Part shown: positions 1 through 6,500 of the stretch, piece after piece
Layout: each line of letters starts with the position of its first letter
Position numbering within the stretch: position 1 is the stretch's first letter
Virus record (IMG/VR): IMGVR_UViG_3300030451_003415
Location: 1-20,503 of that record
Source: a virus
Direction: 5' to 3' (one strand)
Length of the DNA: 20,503 nucleotides
Program-made: the position numbers and the translations under genes
The notes under the pieces: model-generated
The model's database searches: none
Seen by the model: only the letters and a program-made list of their open reading frames with translations
What the model was told of the DNA's origin: nothing

Positions 1-270
1 CTTGAAATGTTCTACACCACACCGACGAAAGACGGTCGATACGAATCCTCCTAGTGCAACAATTTTACTATGGCCGATGGTTTGTTCTTTTACGAAGTCG
101 AGATCAACATCTTTTAGTTTGTACTCGCCTTCATACGGTATGACATTACTAAAACAGTAGTGTTCATAACCTAACTTGGTCATCCAAATCTGTAGACGAT
201 CCAATGAGCAGTTCTTACGCCATGCTTGGCTCGATGGGTTGATCCCCATCACTAAGACTGATTCTTTCAT
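1..270 (-). CDS. Uracil-DNA-glycosylase-like superfamily protein (partial, 3' end outside window)
   Basis: The first 90 residues of a protein that runs off the left edge of the window. The start is ATG at 270, with GGAG at 277-280 six bases upstream. The N-terminus is a short beta strand followed by GINPS (residues 9-13), and a second strand reads IVALGGFVS (70-78). This pattern of strand, G-x-N-P, then strand with a glycine turn is what I know from the Rossmann-like fold of uracil-DNA glycosylases. The usual C-terminal HPS-type motif would lie outside the window, so activity cannot be judged. The gene overlaps the 3' end of the dCMP deaminase gene by 56 bases in another frame, an unusually long overlap for this compact genome. 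The fold assignment is inference; the open frame, start and ribosome site are seen directly. Confidence 0.6.
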   Translation of the reverse strand, partial: MKESVLVMGINPSSQAWRKNCSLDRLQIWMTKLGYEHYCFSNVIPYEGEYKLKDVDLDFVKEQTIGHSKIVALGGFVSTVFRRCGVEHFK

Positions 271-703
271 AAGTCACTCCGGCTTCTTCAAACATGTCTG
301 CCGTTGCCATAAACGATTGTGCCCACTTGAGTGGTACAACATCTCCTTCGTGTGGCATCACAACGTGTTTGATACCAACTTGGATTACACCCTTTGCACA
401 TTCGCTACATACGGGCAGACCCCATACATATAGTGTTGCTCCACGCAACGAGATACCATTGTGTGTTGCGTTGTATATACAGTTCATCTCTGCATGTACA
501 ACTAACTTATACTTTTCTTCACGGTTTGTCAACCTAAATTCCGTATCTTCTATGCCACGAGGTAAACCGTTGAACCCAGTAGCAAGTATCTCACCGACAT
601 CACCAACGGCTACAGCTCCGATCTGTTTGCTCGGATCCTTACTCCAGGACGCAACATGTTTTGCAAGTCCTAGATACTTTTGATGCCAGCTATACGATAT
701 CAT
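215..703 (-). CDS. dCMP deaminase
   Basis: A zinc-dependent deaminase of 162 residues that should convert dCMP to dUMP, feeding thymidylate synthesis. The zinc and catalytic motif HAE is at residues 70-72 and the second zinc motif PCxxC-type (PVCSEC) is at 97-102, with Cys99 and Cys102 as ligands. Both are intact. It is shorter than T4 Cd (193 aa). I chose the ATG at 703, not an upstream in-frame TTG at 709, because ATGA overlaps the stop codon of the preceding gene, the coupling used throughout this operon. Lying beside a dCMP hydroxymethylase, it competes for the same substrate and probably helps to set the balance of dUMP and hydroxymethyl-dCMP. Confidence 0.93.
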   Translation of the reverse strand: MISYSWHQKYLGLAKHVASWSKDPSKQIGAVAVGDVGEILATGFNGLPRGIEDTEFRLTNREEKYKLVVHAEMNCIYNATHNGISLRGATLYVWGLPVCSECAKGVIQVGIKHVVMPHEGDVVPLKWAQSFMATADMFEEAGVTYERISLSDGDQPIEPSMA

Positions 704-1287
704 TTCCAAAAGTACTTACCTACTTTGTGTCCCTCAATGGGATAGTTCTTTAAGAAATACTTATCGTTATATTTACTCTTCTGTATATATCGACGATCAG
801 AAAGTACGTGTGATGCAAAGATTCCAAGTATCTCAATATCACCGGAATATACTTTATCGTTACGATTAAGCGTCTCTGCTACAAGAACGTAATCTATCGC
901 ATCGATATGCCTTTGTGCATGAAAGATACGTTCCTTCTCAAATGTAATAAACGTCTGCTCTTGTTTATAATCCTGACGACTCATATGCTTACATTCAATC
1001 GTCGCTCGACCTTCTTTTTTCAAGGACCAACCAAATGCCTCTTGTACATCGGCATGAGTCGTAATGATATCAAACTCATAGTTCGGTGCTTCATCACCAG
1101 CATGTCTTGAGTTCGGTAACAGATGCATCACCGCAAACTCAATGAGATTTCCCTTGAAGCACTGTCTCTTTTTATGCTCAAGTGTTTCGTTATTATAGTT
1201 GGTTCTTCCGTTGCTGAATAGATCTGCAGCCATCTTATCGCTGTATGCAATCTGCTTATCGTTCAGTTGATAGTTCTCAATGATCAT
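700..1287 (-). CDS. PD-(D/E)XK nuclease-like protein
   Basis: A 195-residue protein I do not recognise by name. It shows the layout of a PD-(D/E)XK nuclease core: a helix with a conserved-type glutamate in GNLIEF (Glu50), an aspartate at the start of a strand (FDI, Asp73), then the E-x-K signature in TIECKHM (Glu98, Lys100). The rest is charged and has no membrane segment or signal peptide. It is coupled by ATGA overlap to both the dCMP hydroxymethylase gene upstream and the dCMP deaminase gene downstream. A nuclease in a cytosine-modification operon could degrade unmodified host DNA or act in repair or packaging. This is inference from a motif, and it could be an inactive relative. Confidence 0.55.
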   Translation of the reverse strand: MIIENYQLNDKQIAYSDKMAADLFSNGRTNYNNETLEHKKRQCFKGNLIEFAVMHLLPNSRHAGDEAPNYEFDIITTHADVQEAFGWSLKKEGRATIECKHMSRQDYKQEQTFITFEKERIFHAQRHIDAIDYVLVAETLNRNDKVYSGDIEILGIFASHVLSDRRYIQKSKYNDKYFLKNYPIEGHKVGKYFWK

Positions 1288-1976
1288 TTTAAATTTACCG
1301 TTGCTTTACGATTCCAATGATGTGGTTCGTTTCGTACAAGATCGAAGTGTCGTTCATATACATGTAAAGAACCTGCATTCCAAATCAGATCACCTTTCTC
1401 GACAAGGAGTTCATCAGCAATCAGTTGGTGAATATACATCTGCCATGCTGCATCATTCTTGAAACCGTAGATGGCATCGTTACTTCGCATACTGACGATA
1501 GAAACCAACTTACCGTCTCGAATAAGATACTGACAAGCATTAGTACAGATAAAGTCGGATCGACCACCTTCATCGAAGTCAACCCAGATGGAAGGACGAG
1601 TATAGATCAGGATTGCTCTACGAGAGTCAGGGTTCTTCTTGAGCTCATCGATTAAGCGCTCGTATTGATTATAGTTCTCTTCGGAGTATACACACCAACC
1701 GTAGTTTGAATTAATGTTGCCATCCTTGTCAGCAACTGATTTCCAGATCTCAGGCACAGGAGGTTCAATGTCGTATACATTACGAGACATGCTCTTGTAC
1801 CAATCCATTTCACGACGGACATAATCCTTGTTGACCTTACCGAAGATGGAAGGTTCATCGACTACAAACTGAGCAGCAACCATCTCGATAGTTTTGACGC
1901 CGGTCTTATCGGTTACAAAACGCTTAGCAGCTAACTCATCGATGAAGTATTGACGGACATCATTTACGTTTTGCAT
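1284..1976 (-). CDS. 42: dCMP hydroxymethylase (T4 gp42-like)
   Basis: A thymidylate-synthase-fold enzyme of 230 residues that should add a hydroxymethyl group to dCMP using methylene-tetrahydrofolate. It aligns from end to end with what I recall of T4 gp42 (246 aa), with shared blocks such as DKTGVKTIE (residues 23-31), SNYGW (90-94), NPDSRR (115-120) and SLHVY (203-207). The catalytic Cys144 sits in ICTNACQY. Asp175 in GFKND takes the place of the asparagine that selects dUMP in thymidylate synthases, matching T4 Asp179, which selects dCMP. The start at 1976 fits the T4 N-terminus; the frame is open up to 2036, but that would add 20 residues inside the previous gene. It overlaps the upstream gene by 17 bases and the downstream one by four (ATGA). 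A dUMP-specific variant is less likely, given Asp175. Confidence 0.88.
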   Translation of the reverse strand: MQNVNDVRQYFIDELAAKRFVTDKTGVKTIEMVAAQFVVDEPSIFGKVNKDYVRREMDWYKSMSRNVYDIEPPVPEIWKSVADKDGNINSNYGWCVYSEENYNQYERLIDELKKNPDSRRAILIYTRPSIWVDFDEGGRSDFICTNACQYLIRDGKLVSIVSMRSNDAIYGFKNDAAWQMYIHQLIADELLVEKGDLIWNAGSLHVYERHFDLVRNEPHHWNRKATVNLK

Positions 1977-2295
1977 TGAACATATCCCTATCCGGATCCT
2001 GACCTTCCATCTTACCGCGCATATACGATACGGCAAAGCTGCAGTAGTTGATCATATCCTTATATGTATCTTCGAGAGACTCGAAGTTAGGGTCGCCTTC
2101 TGCTTCGAGTAAAGACTGTGCTCGAAGTAACTTTTGCCATATCATATCATGGATCGTATCAACACCGCGACGATAATGCATAGCCTGCACGACATTTGAG
2201 TTTGGGTTTTGATAATCCTGCGACTTTTGAGTCTGTAGATATACGCATTCTCTCAAAACTTTGACTGACTCACGTTCACCGGAGGCTTCACTCAT
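1960..2295 (-). CDS. DUF1599-like helical protein (nucleotide-modification associated)
   Basis: A small protein of 111 residues, predicted to be mostly helical. The stretch KSQDYQNP (about residues 24-31), followed by DMIWQKLLRAQ (50-60) and a C-terminal D-x-x-N-Y block (DMINYCSFAVSY, about 80-91), resembles the DUF1599 family, which has been linked to nucleotide-modification genes. The start ATG at 2295 has GGAG seven bases upstream and overlaps the previous stop as ATGA. It lies directly before the dCMP hydroxymethylase gene, which fits a role in the same pathway. The biochemical function is not known to me, and the family call is from memory of the pattern only. Confidence 0.5.
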   Translation of the reverse strand: MSEASGERESVKVLRECVYLQTQKSQDYQNPNSNVVQAMHYRRGVDTIHDMIWQKLLRAQSLLEAEGDPNFESLEDTYKDMINYCSFAVSYMRGKMEGQDPDRDMFNAKRK

Positions 2296-2885
2296 AGTGT
2301 TGCTCCTTGCTTAATCATCTTAGAAACATGCTTAATAACTTCAAACTTATACTGACTATCTGTTAGATTCAATTCATCAATAACCTTATGCGCAAATGAA
2401 CGACACTCTTTAATAGTCTTATGTAATGCTCCGTGAGTACTAATTTGTCTGTGCCTATAATCTTTAACATCAAATCGGAGTTTATATTTTCTGCTTTCTT
2501 TAGCGTAATAAACACAATACGATTGGCCTCTATATTCGTACACTCCTTCACTTTCTTCTTCTTCTCGAGAACTCACAGGAATATCTCCTCCTCTGTATTG
2601 AGAAAATCGCTCATCATAAAGTTTGCCACCGGCCTCCTTAATAATGTTTCCAAAACAAAGCCAAAGCCAAGTATTCTTCTGTTTGTCAGGCGCCATAGCA
2701 TTACGTACATTGTCAATATACATAATTTCATTAAACGGTTTAATCGAAGATAGCAATTTATTTTCTTGCCATATTTCAAGTGAACAGCCAGAATTTTTAT
2801 AGTATTCTCCTTTATCAGGATAATACCTAAACACGTTAGAAATTTGCTTCTCGTAGATCGGCAATTCTAGTTTCATCGTTTCCAT
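2292..2885 (-). CDS. Hypothetical protein, first gene after an early-type promoter
   Basis: A 197-residue protein that I do not recognise. I place the start at the ATG at 2885 because AAGGA stands eight bases upstream. The frame is open to an ATG at 2933, but that one has no ribosome site. The sequence is soluble, with a mixed charged composition, no signal peptide and no membrane segment. There is an acidic run (REEEESE, about residues 107-113) and a basic C-terminal half rich in K, R, Y and H (about 118-150). It is the first gene of the nucleotide-modification cluster, downstream of a sigma70-like promoter, and its stop overlaps the next start as ATGA. Early phage genes in such positions often encode host-takeover proteins, but nothing in the sequence proves this. 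Confidence 0.7.
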   Translation of the reverse strand: METMKLELPIYEKQISNVFRYYPDKGEYYKNSGCSLEIWQENKLLSSIKPFNEIMYIDNVRNAMAPDKQKNTWLWLCFGNIIKEAGGKLYDERFSQYRGGDIPVSSREEEESEGVYEYRGQSYCVYYAKESRKYKLRFDVKDYRHRQISTHGALHKTIKECRSFAHKVIDELNLTDSQYKFEVIKHVSKMIKQGATL

Positions 2886-2948
2886 TGTAAGTTCCTTCGT
2901 GAGGTATGGGTGTTGGTAAGGTATGGCCGTCATCGACCGAATAAGATT

Positions 2949-2976
2949 ATTATATCTAAAAAAAGATATATGTAAA
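2949..2976 (-). promoter_or_regulatory. Probable sigma70-type (early) promoter
   Basis: On the minus strand TTTACA (2971-2976) and TATAAT (2949-2954) are separated by 16 bases. The -35 box matches TTGACA at five of six positions and the -10 box matches perfectly. It sits in one of the few intergenic gaps of this half of the window, upstream of the gene starting at 2885, and would drive the nucleotide-modification cluster. The spacer contains an AT-only inverted repeat with a T7 run. Confidence 0.6.
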
Positions 2977-2982
2977 TAAGTT

Positions 2983-3378
2983 TCAGAGATTTCCTGTATT
3001 ATTTTTATGTGATGGCGGCTGCCATCCTTCAGGTTTCATCAGGTCAGGCAACCCAAGCGGATTTGGTCGTTCCGGTTTGACACCGACTTCCTTGGCCATG
3101 TTTGCCTTTAAGACTTGATCCCAAGCAGCATTGGCGTCAACACCAAATGCATCCAAGGTTCCAATAGCAACAACGCAAAGATCAATAAGACCATCCACGA
3201 TTTCTTCAGGATCTTCGTAAATAAATGCTGCCTGCTGAGTTTCATCGAGTTCCTCCTGTAAGAAGTTAATCCTGAACTCGAGGTACTTCTTTAGTTTATC
3301 TGGGTTGTTCTTTACCCATTCATGCACGCCATACTTTACATGCATATTATTAATATCTTTTACCCAATCATTGCTCAC
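2983..3378 (-). CDS. MazG-like nucleoside triphosphate pyrophosphohydrolase
   Basis: An all-alpha NTP pyrophosphohydrolase of 131 residues. The metal-binding pattern is intact: EELDE (Glu42, Glu43, Glu46) and then EIVD (Glu59, Asp62), the EExxE...ExxD layout of the MazG and dUTPase-like superfamily. The start is GTG at 3378, backed by GGAG at 3387-3390 eight bases upstream; the next ATG, 12 codons in, has no ribosome site. T4 dCTPase gp56 belongs to the same broad superfamily, so this protein may remove dCTP so that hydroxymethyl-dCTP replaces it, but a general MazG role in nucleotide or ppGpp control is equally possible. The C-terminal tail is proline-rich. It overlaps the preceding gene by 11 bases. 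Confidence 0.75.
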   Translation of the reverse strand: MSNDWVKDINNMHVKYGVHEWVKNNPDKLKKYLEFRINFLQEELDETQQAAFIYEDPEEIVDGLIDLCVVAIGTLDAFGVDANAAWDQVLKANMAKEVGVKPERPNPLGLPDLMKPEGWQPPSHKNNTGNL

Positions 3379-3664
3379 ACTCTTTACTCCAATCTTGATA
3401 CCAACCTTCGGCGGCAGACATTACAATATTAGGATAGTTCTTAATCTGATATCCTGTTCCTGCTCCAAGAGCCTTGCGATTTACTCTTCTTTTATGTTGA
3501 TGCTTAATGTCTTTCCACTCCGCAAGAATGCGTTTGCACATCTTATCGTAATCAGCATCAGAAAGAACGTTCTTATCTTTTTTATAGTAGAGATAAGAGC
3601 TCATCATATAGTAAGAGATCAAGCGATTAGGATGGATCGTATCGATGTCAGGATATACACTCAT
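3368..3664 (-). CDS. Small protein resembling the N-terminal segment of NAD-dependent DNA ligases
   Basis: A 98-residue protein starting at the ATG at 3664, which overlaps the stop of the 46-aa gene before it as ATGA; an in-frame TTG at 3682 is a less likely start. The segment YYKKDKNVLSDADYDKMCKR (about residues 28-47) resembles the start of NAD-dependent DNA ligases, where a Y-x-D-x-P-x-(I/V)-S-D-x-x-Y-D-x-L pattern helps to bind NMN. The rest is short and basic, and there is no adenylation domain, so it cannot be a ligase by itself. It may be an NAD- or nucleotide-binding accessory protein, or the likeness may be chance. It is well packed between coupled genes, which supports a real gene. 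Confidence 0.65.
   Translation of the reverse strand: MSVYPDIDTIHPNRLISYYMMSSYLYYKKDKNVLSDADYDKMCKRILAEWKDIKHQHKRRVNRKALGAGTGYQIKNYPNIVMSAAEGWYQDWSKECEQ
3387..3390 (-). promoter_or_regulatory. Ribosome binding site deciding a GTG start
   Basis: GGAG on the minus strand lies eight bases before the GTG at 3378. It sets the start of the MazG-like gene, which otherwise has no ATG until its twelfth codon. The site is inside the coding end of the preceding gene. Confidence 0.6.
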
Positions 3665-3801
3665 TCGTATGATTTCATCCAATCTAACAATACCTTCTTA
3701 GCCTCATTGCGATCCAATCCAAATTCACGCTCAAGGTATGGACCTGCATCAAACATATTCGTTACACCCGACTTACGTAGTCCTTCGAGATAGGTGAACA
3801 T
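3661..3801 (-). CDS. 46-residue small conserved-type phage protein
   Basis: A short gene filling the gap between the deformylase gene and the ligase-N-terminus-like gene. It starts with ATG at 3801, seven bases after the deformylase stop, and its TGA overlaps the next ATG as ATGA. The product begins MFTYLEGLRKSGVTNMFDAG and continues with a helix-rich segment ending near WMKSYE. No cysteine, no membrane segment. The arrangement (no slack on either side, coupled stop and start) and the protein-like composition make it a real gene. Similar small proteins with an SGVTNMF-type motif are familiar to me from marine T4-like phages, but no function is known to me. Confidence 0.75.
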   Translation of the reverse strand: MFTYLEGLRKSGVTNMFDAGPYLEREFGLDRNEAKKVLLDWMKSYE

Positions 3802-3808
3802 GGTATCT

Positions 3809-4342
3809 TCAGTTGCTCTTTCCACTTGCCTTCTTTCTTCTTCGCATATACATCTTATAGTCTTTCCTGGCCTTGTCTAGGTGTATACGATTTGCACGCT
3901 TTTGAAACAACACACCATCTAGATGATCGTACTCATGCTGTATCGATCTTGCGGTCATTCCGCTATACTTAGTAGTCGTTGTTCTACCGTACATATCAGT
4001 AAACCTAACCCTTACACCAGCAGGACGTTTGATCTTTACATAAAGACCTGGGAAACTTAAACATCCTTCCATATAGTACACCATATCACCAAAGGTGTCA
4101 ACAATTTTTGGATTGAACATGGCCATGACTCCTTCTTTATTCGAAGGATCACCAATTACGAATACGGATAAATTTATACCAACCTGTGGTGCCGCAAGAC
4201 CGATACCGTTTTCAAGACACATCGTATCAGCAAGCATAGACGCAAGTTGCTCTGGTGGAATCTGTGGATCATCGAAGTTGAATGCTTCAGTCTTTTCCTT
4301 CAGGATCGGATCTGCATTATCAATTAGTGTGTATACACCCAT
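3809..4342 (-). CDS. def: Peptide deformylase
   Basis: A metal-dependent hydrolase of 177 residues that removes the formyl group from the N-terminal methionine of new proteins. All three family motifs are intact: GIGLAAPQ (residues 46-53), EGCLS (92-96, metal ligand Cys94) and QHEYDH (135-140, ligands His136 and His140, catalytic Glu137). I start at ATG 4342, whose first base is the last base of the previous stop (TGATG); the TTG at 4345 is not needed. The C-terminus is a basic tail (KMYMRRRKKASGKSN) longer than the core needs. Deformylases are known auxiliary genes of marine phages. It probably speeds maturation of phage or photosynthetic-type host proteins whose deformylation limits the rate; the target is unknown. 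Confidence 0.95.
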   Translation of the reverse strand: MGVYTLIDNADPILKEKTEAFNFDDPQIPPEQLASMLADTMCLENGIGLAAPQVGINLSVFVIGDPSNKEGVMAMFNPKIVDTFGDMVYYMEGCLSFPGLYVKIKRPAGVRVRFTDMYGRTTTTKYSGMTARSIQHEYDHLDGVLFQKRANRIHLDKARKDYKMYMRRRKKASGKSN

Positions 4343-4788
4343 CAAACATTCCTATATTCAAAGTTGTTGCTTTCTTTATTTTCTGATAAAAGAACTGCAC
4401 CGTTTCGTAGATGGAATCGTTCTGCCATCTTAGTCTTTGGAGAAAGTGTTACGAACCTATGTATATGCGGTTTATTTTCTTTGATCCAATCCACCGTCTT
4501 AAATACAATATCTCTCCCTGCTCCTTTCTGATATGACCATACCGTATAGAACACCGCGATACTAGCAGGGTCATTAAAATCTGGAAACTCTACGAGATCC
4601 CTCATACTCTTAGGAACCTGATCATTGTATGATACGCATATACAAGCTGCAGCATCACCTGTAAATTCATTTTCATATACAAAGAAGTCTTTATTTGCAG
4701 ACGTTCTGAATGCATAACTAATGTTCGGACGTACTGGATCATCCTCGACTAAGTATGCTCTATCTGGGGTGGCCTTATGTAGAATCAT
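4342..4788 (-). CDS. GNAT-like acetyltransferase
   Basis: A 148-residue protein with the layout of a GNAT acetyltransferase. A strand (SIAVFYTVW, about residues 76-84) is followed by the loop QKGAGRD (87-93) and a helix, as in the acetyl-CoA pyrophosphate loop, although the usual Q/R at the first motif position is replaced by Tyr86. A later strand-helix unit, RFVTLSPKTKMAERFHLRNG (111-130), matches the C-terminal GNAT half, where the A-x-x-F-x-x-x-x-G pattern is typical. It starts with an ATGA overlap on gp46 and ends one base inside the deformylase start, so both are translationally linked. The substrate is unknown. The degenerate acetyl-CoA loop leaves some doubt about activity. Confidence 0.6.
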   Translation of the reverse strand: MILHKATPDRAYLVEDDPVRPNISYAFRTSANKDFFVYENEFTGDAAACICVSYNDQVPKSMRDLVEFPDFNDPASIAVFYTVWSYQKGAGRDIVFKTVDWIKENKPHIHRFVTLSPKTKMAERFHLRNGAVLLSENKESNNFEYRNV

Positions 4789-6500
4789 GCTGCTATCCTG
4801 CTAAAGTTCTTATGTTTTTCAAACCTAACCACAGAACGAAACTTATCCTGTAGTATATCACCCTTATGACTTATAACGAATATGTTAGTATCCATACCAA
4901 GTTCATTTAACAATTTAAGGAACTCATCACAACCGTTCGAGTCAAGTGAAGCATCAAATACTTCATCAAGAATAAGAAGGTTTGTATTTGTGGAGTTCTT
5001 CATCTTTGCAATCGACCGCCATGTAAGTAATAGCGAAAGATCAATACGCATCTTTTCACCTTCACTGAACGATGAATAACTAAACTTATCACGGTGTCTG
5101 GATTTAATCGTTTCTTCGAAGTTTTCATCGAGTTCAAAACTTACAAAGAATTCCATCGCCGCTAGATATTTATTAACAAGTTTATTCATTACCGGTATGT
5201 ACTGTCGTACGATCTGTGTTTTTATACCTTTGTCTCGTAACATATCGTAAGCAACATCGAGCAACTCCTTTTCGTTGATATGTTGCTCTCTCTTTTTCTC
5301 AAGAGCCTTGATAGCTTTCTTAAGATCGTTTAACTTTTTATTCTCGGCTTGTAGGTCTGTGCTGTCCGATACTTCTGTATCAATGCTTTCTCTCATCTGC
5401 CTGATGTATCTATTAAGAGAAGAAATCTGATTGTTCTCATCAGTTACTTTTGTAAGGTACTCTTGGATTTCCTTATTAACTTCTGTGATATCAAGGAGTC
5501 GCTGATTTTCTTTGTCGAGTTCAACCTGTAGTTTATCAAGAGCATCGGTAACTTCATGTACCTTTTGTTCTCCTTCTCCGATCTTAGTCTTCTTAATGGT
5601 TGTATTGATATCTTGATCGCAGGTAGGACAGTGATCGTTATCCTGAAAGAACTTTATTTCACGTTTATACTTTTTGATCTTATCGCCGAACTTAGTTTCA
5701 ATCTTTAGTATATCCTGCAGCTTCTTATGTACGGAATCTTCGTCGCTAATCTTTTCCTGCAGTTCCTTGATCTTTGTGTTATTCGACTCGATGGATAGTG
5801 TAAGTCGACTGATAGAAGATTCCGATTTATCCACTTCAGTCATAAGGTTAGCAATGCGCTCTCGGTTCTTACTCTCAATCTCGTTAATATAGTTTTCGTG
5901 CAGATGAAGCTTTTCATCTTCAACGAGCAATGCATTCTTAACATCGGTTATCTTTGTTTTATTGTCCGCAATCTTTTCCTTCAGTAACATATTCATAGTC
6001 GTAAAGATCTTGATATCCAAAAGATCCTCAATGATATCACGACGTAGGTGAGCAGGTAACTGCATAAACGGAACGAATGTCGACGAGCCTAGTATGACGA
6101 TCTGTGTAAATGAATTGTAGTTGAGCTTGAGTATATTTTGCTCAAGATGTATTTGATACTCACGGCGTGATGCAACTTGATTAAGTAGGTTACCGTCCTT
6201 GTATATCTCAAACTTCTTTGGCTTTTCTCCACGTATAACTTGGTATTGAGTTGATCCAATCGTAAAGTTAACCTCGCACATCAGTCCTTTCTGATTGACT
6301 GAATTAACGAGTTGTGGAATATTGATCTTACGGAAAGGTCGACCAAACAAAGAAAAACAAAGCGCATCGAGCATAGTCGACTTACCGGCTCCGTTTTCAC
6401 CTATCACAAGAGTATTAGGACTCCTGTCTAGTTGTATTTCAGTCCACGTATTTCCGGATGACAGAAAGTTCTGCCACCGAACATTATGAAATCGTATCAT
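4785..6500 (-). CDS. 46: Recombination endonuclease subunit gp46 (Rad50/SbcC type)
   Basis: The ATPase subunit of the phage Mre11-Rad50-type complex, which resects DNA ends for recombination-dependent replication. Of 571 residues, the N-terminal ATPase half carries Walker A GENGAGKST (34-42). A long coiled coil follows (about 170-285 and 300-420), with the zinc-hook motif CPTC (291-294) at its tip. The C-terminal half holds the ABC signature SFSEGE (477-482), Walker B LLILDE (508-513) and an H-loop SHK (His545). All catalytic elements are intact and the length is close to T4 gp46 (560 aa). The start shares one base with the stop of gp47 (TAATG), so the two subunits are made together. Confidence 0.97.
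   Translation of the reverse strand: MIRFHNVRWQNFLSSGNTWTEIQLDRSPNTLVIGENGAGKSTMLDALCFSLFGRPFRKINIPQLVNSVNQKGLMCEVNFTIGSTQYQVIRGEKPKKFEIYKDGNLLNQVASRREYQIHLEQNILKLNYNSFTQIVILGSSTFVPFMQLPAHLRRDIIEDLLDIKIFTTMNMLLKEKIADNKTKITDVKNALLVEDEKLHLHENYINEIESKNRERIANLMTEVDKSESSISRLTLSIESNNTKIKELQEKISDEDSVHKKLQDILKIETKFGDKIKKYKREIKFFQDNDHCPTCDQDINTTIKKTKIGEGEQKVHEVTDALDKLQVELDKENQRLLDITEVNKEIQEYLTKVTDENNQISSLNRYIRQMRESIDTEVSDSTDLQAENKKLNDLKKAIKALEKKREQHINEKELLDVAYDMLRDKGIKTQIVRQYIPVMNKLVNKYLAAMEFFVSFELDENFEETIKSRHRDKFSYSSFSEGEKMRIDLSLLLTWRSIAKMKNSTNTNLLILDEVFDASLDSNGCDEFLKLLNELGMDTNIFVISHKGDILQDKFRSVVRFEKHKNFSRIAA

Noticed and set aside
1977-2036. Upstream extension of the dCMP hydroxymethylase
   Set aside because: The extra 20 residues are encoded inside the previous gene and have no match in T4 gp42; the start at 1976 fits the family.
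2951-2970. AT-only hairpin as a terminator
   Set aside because: The stem has a single G-C pair and no T-run follows it on the minus strand, so it would not terminate well; it overlaps a promoter instead.
3305-3793. Plus-strand open frame of 162 codons
   Set aside because: It is antisense to three tightly coupled minus-strand genes and has no ribosome site or recognisable domain.
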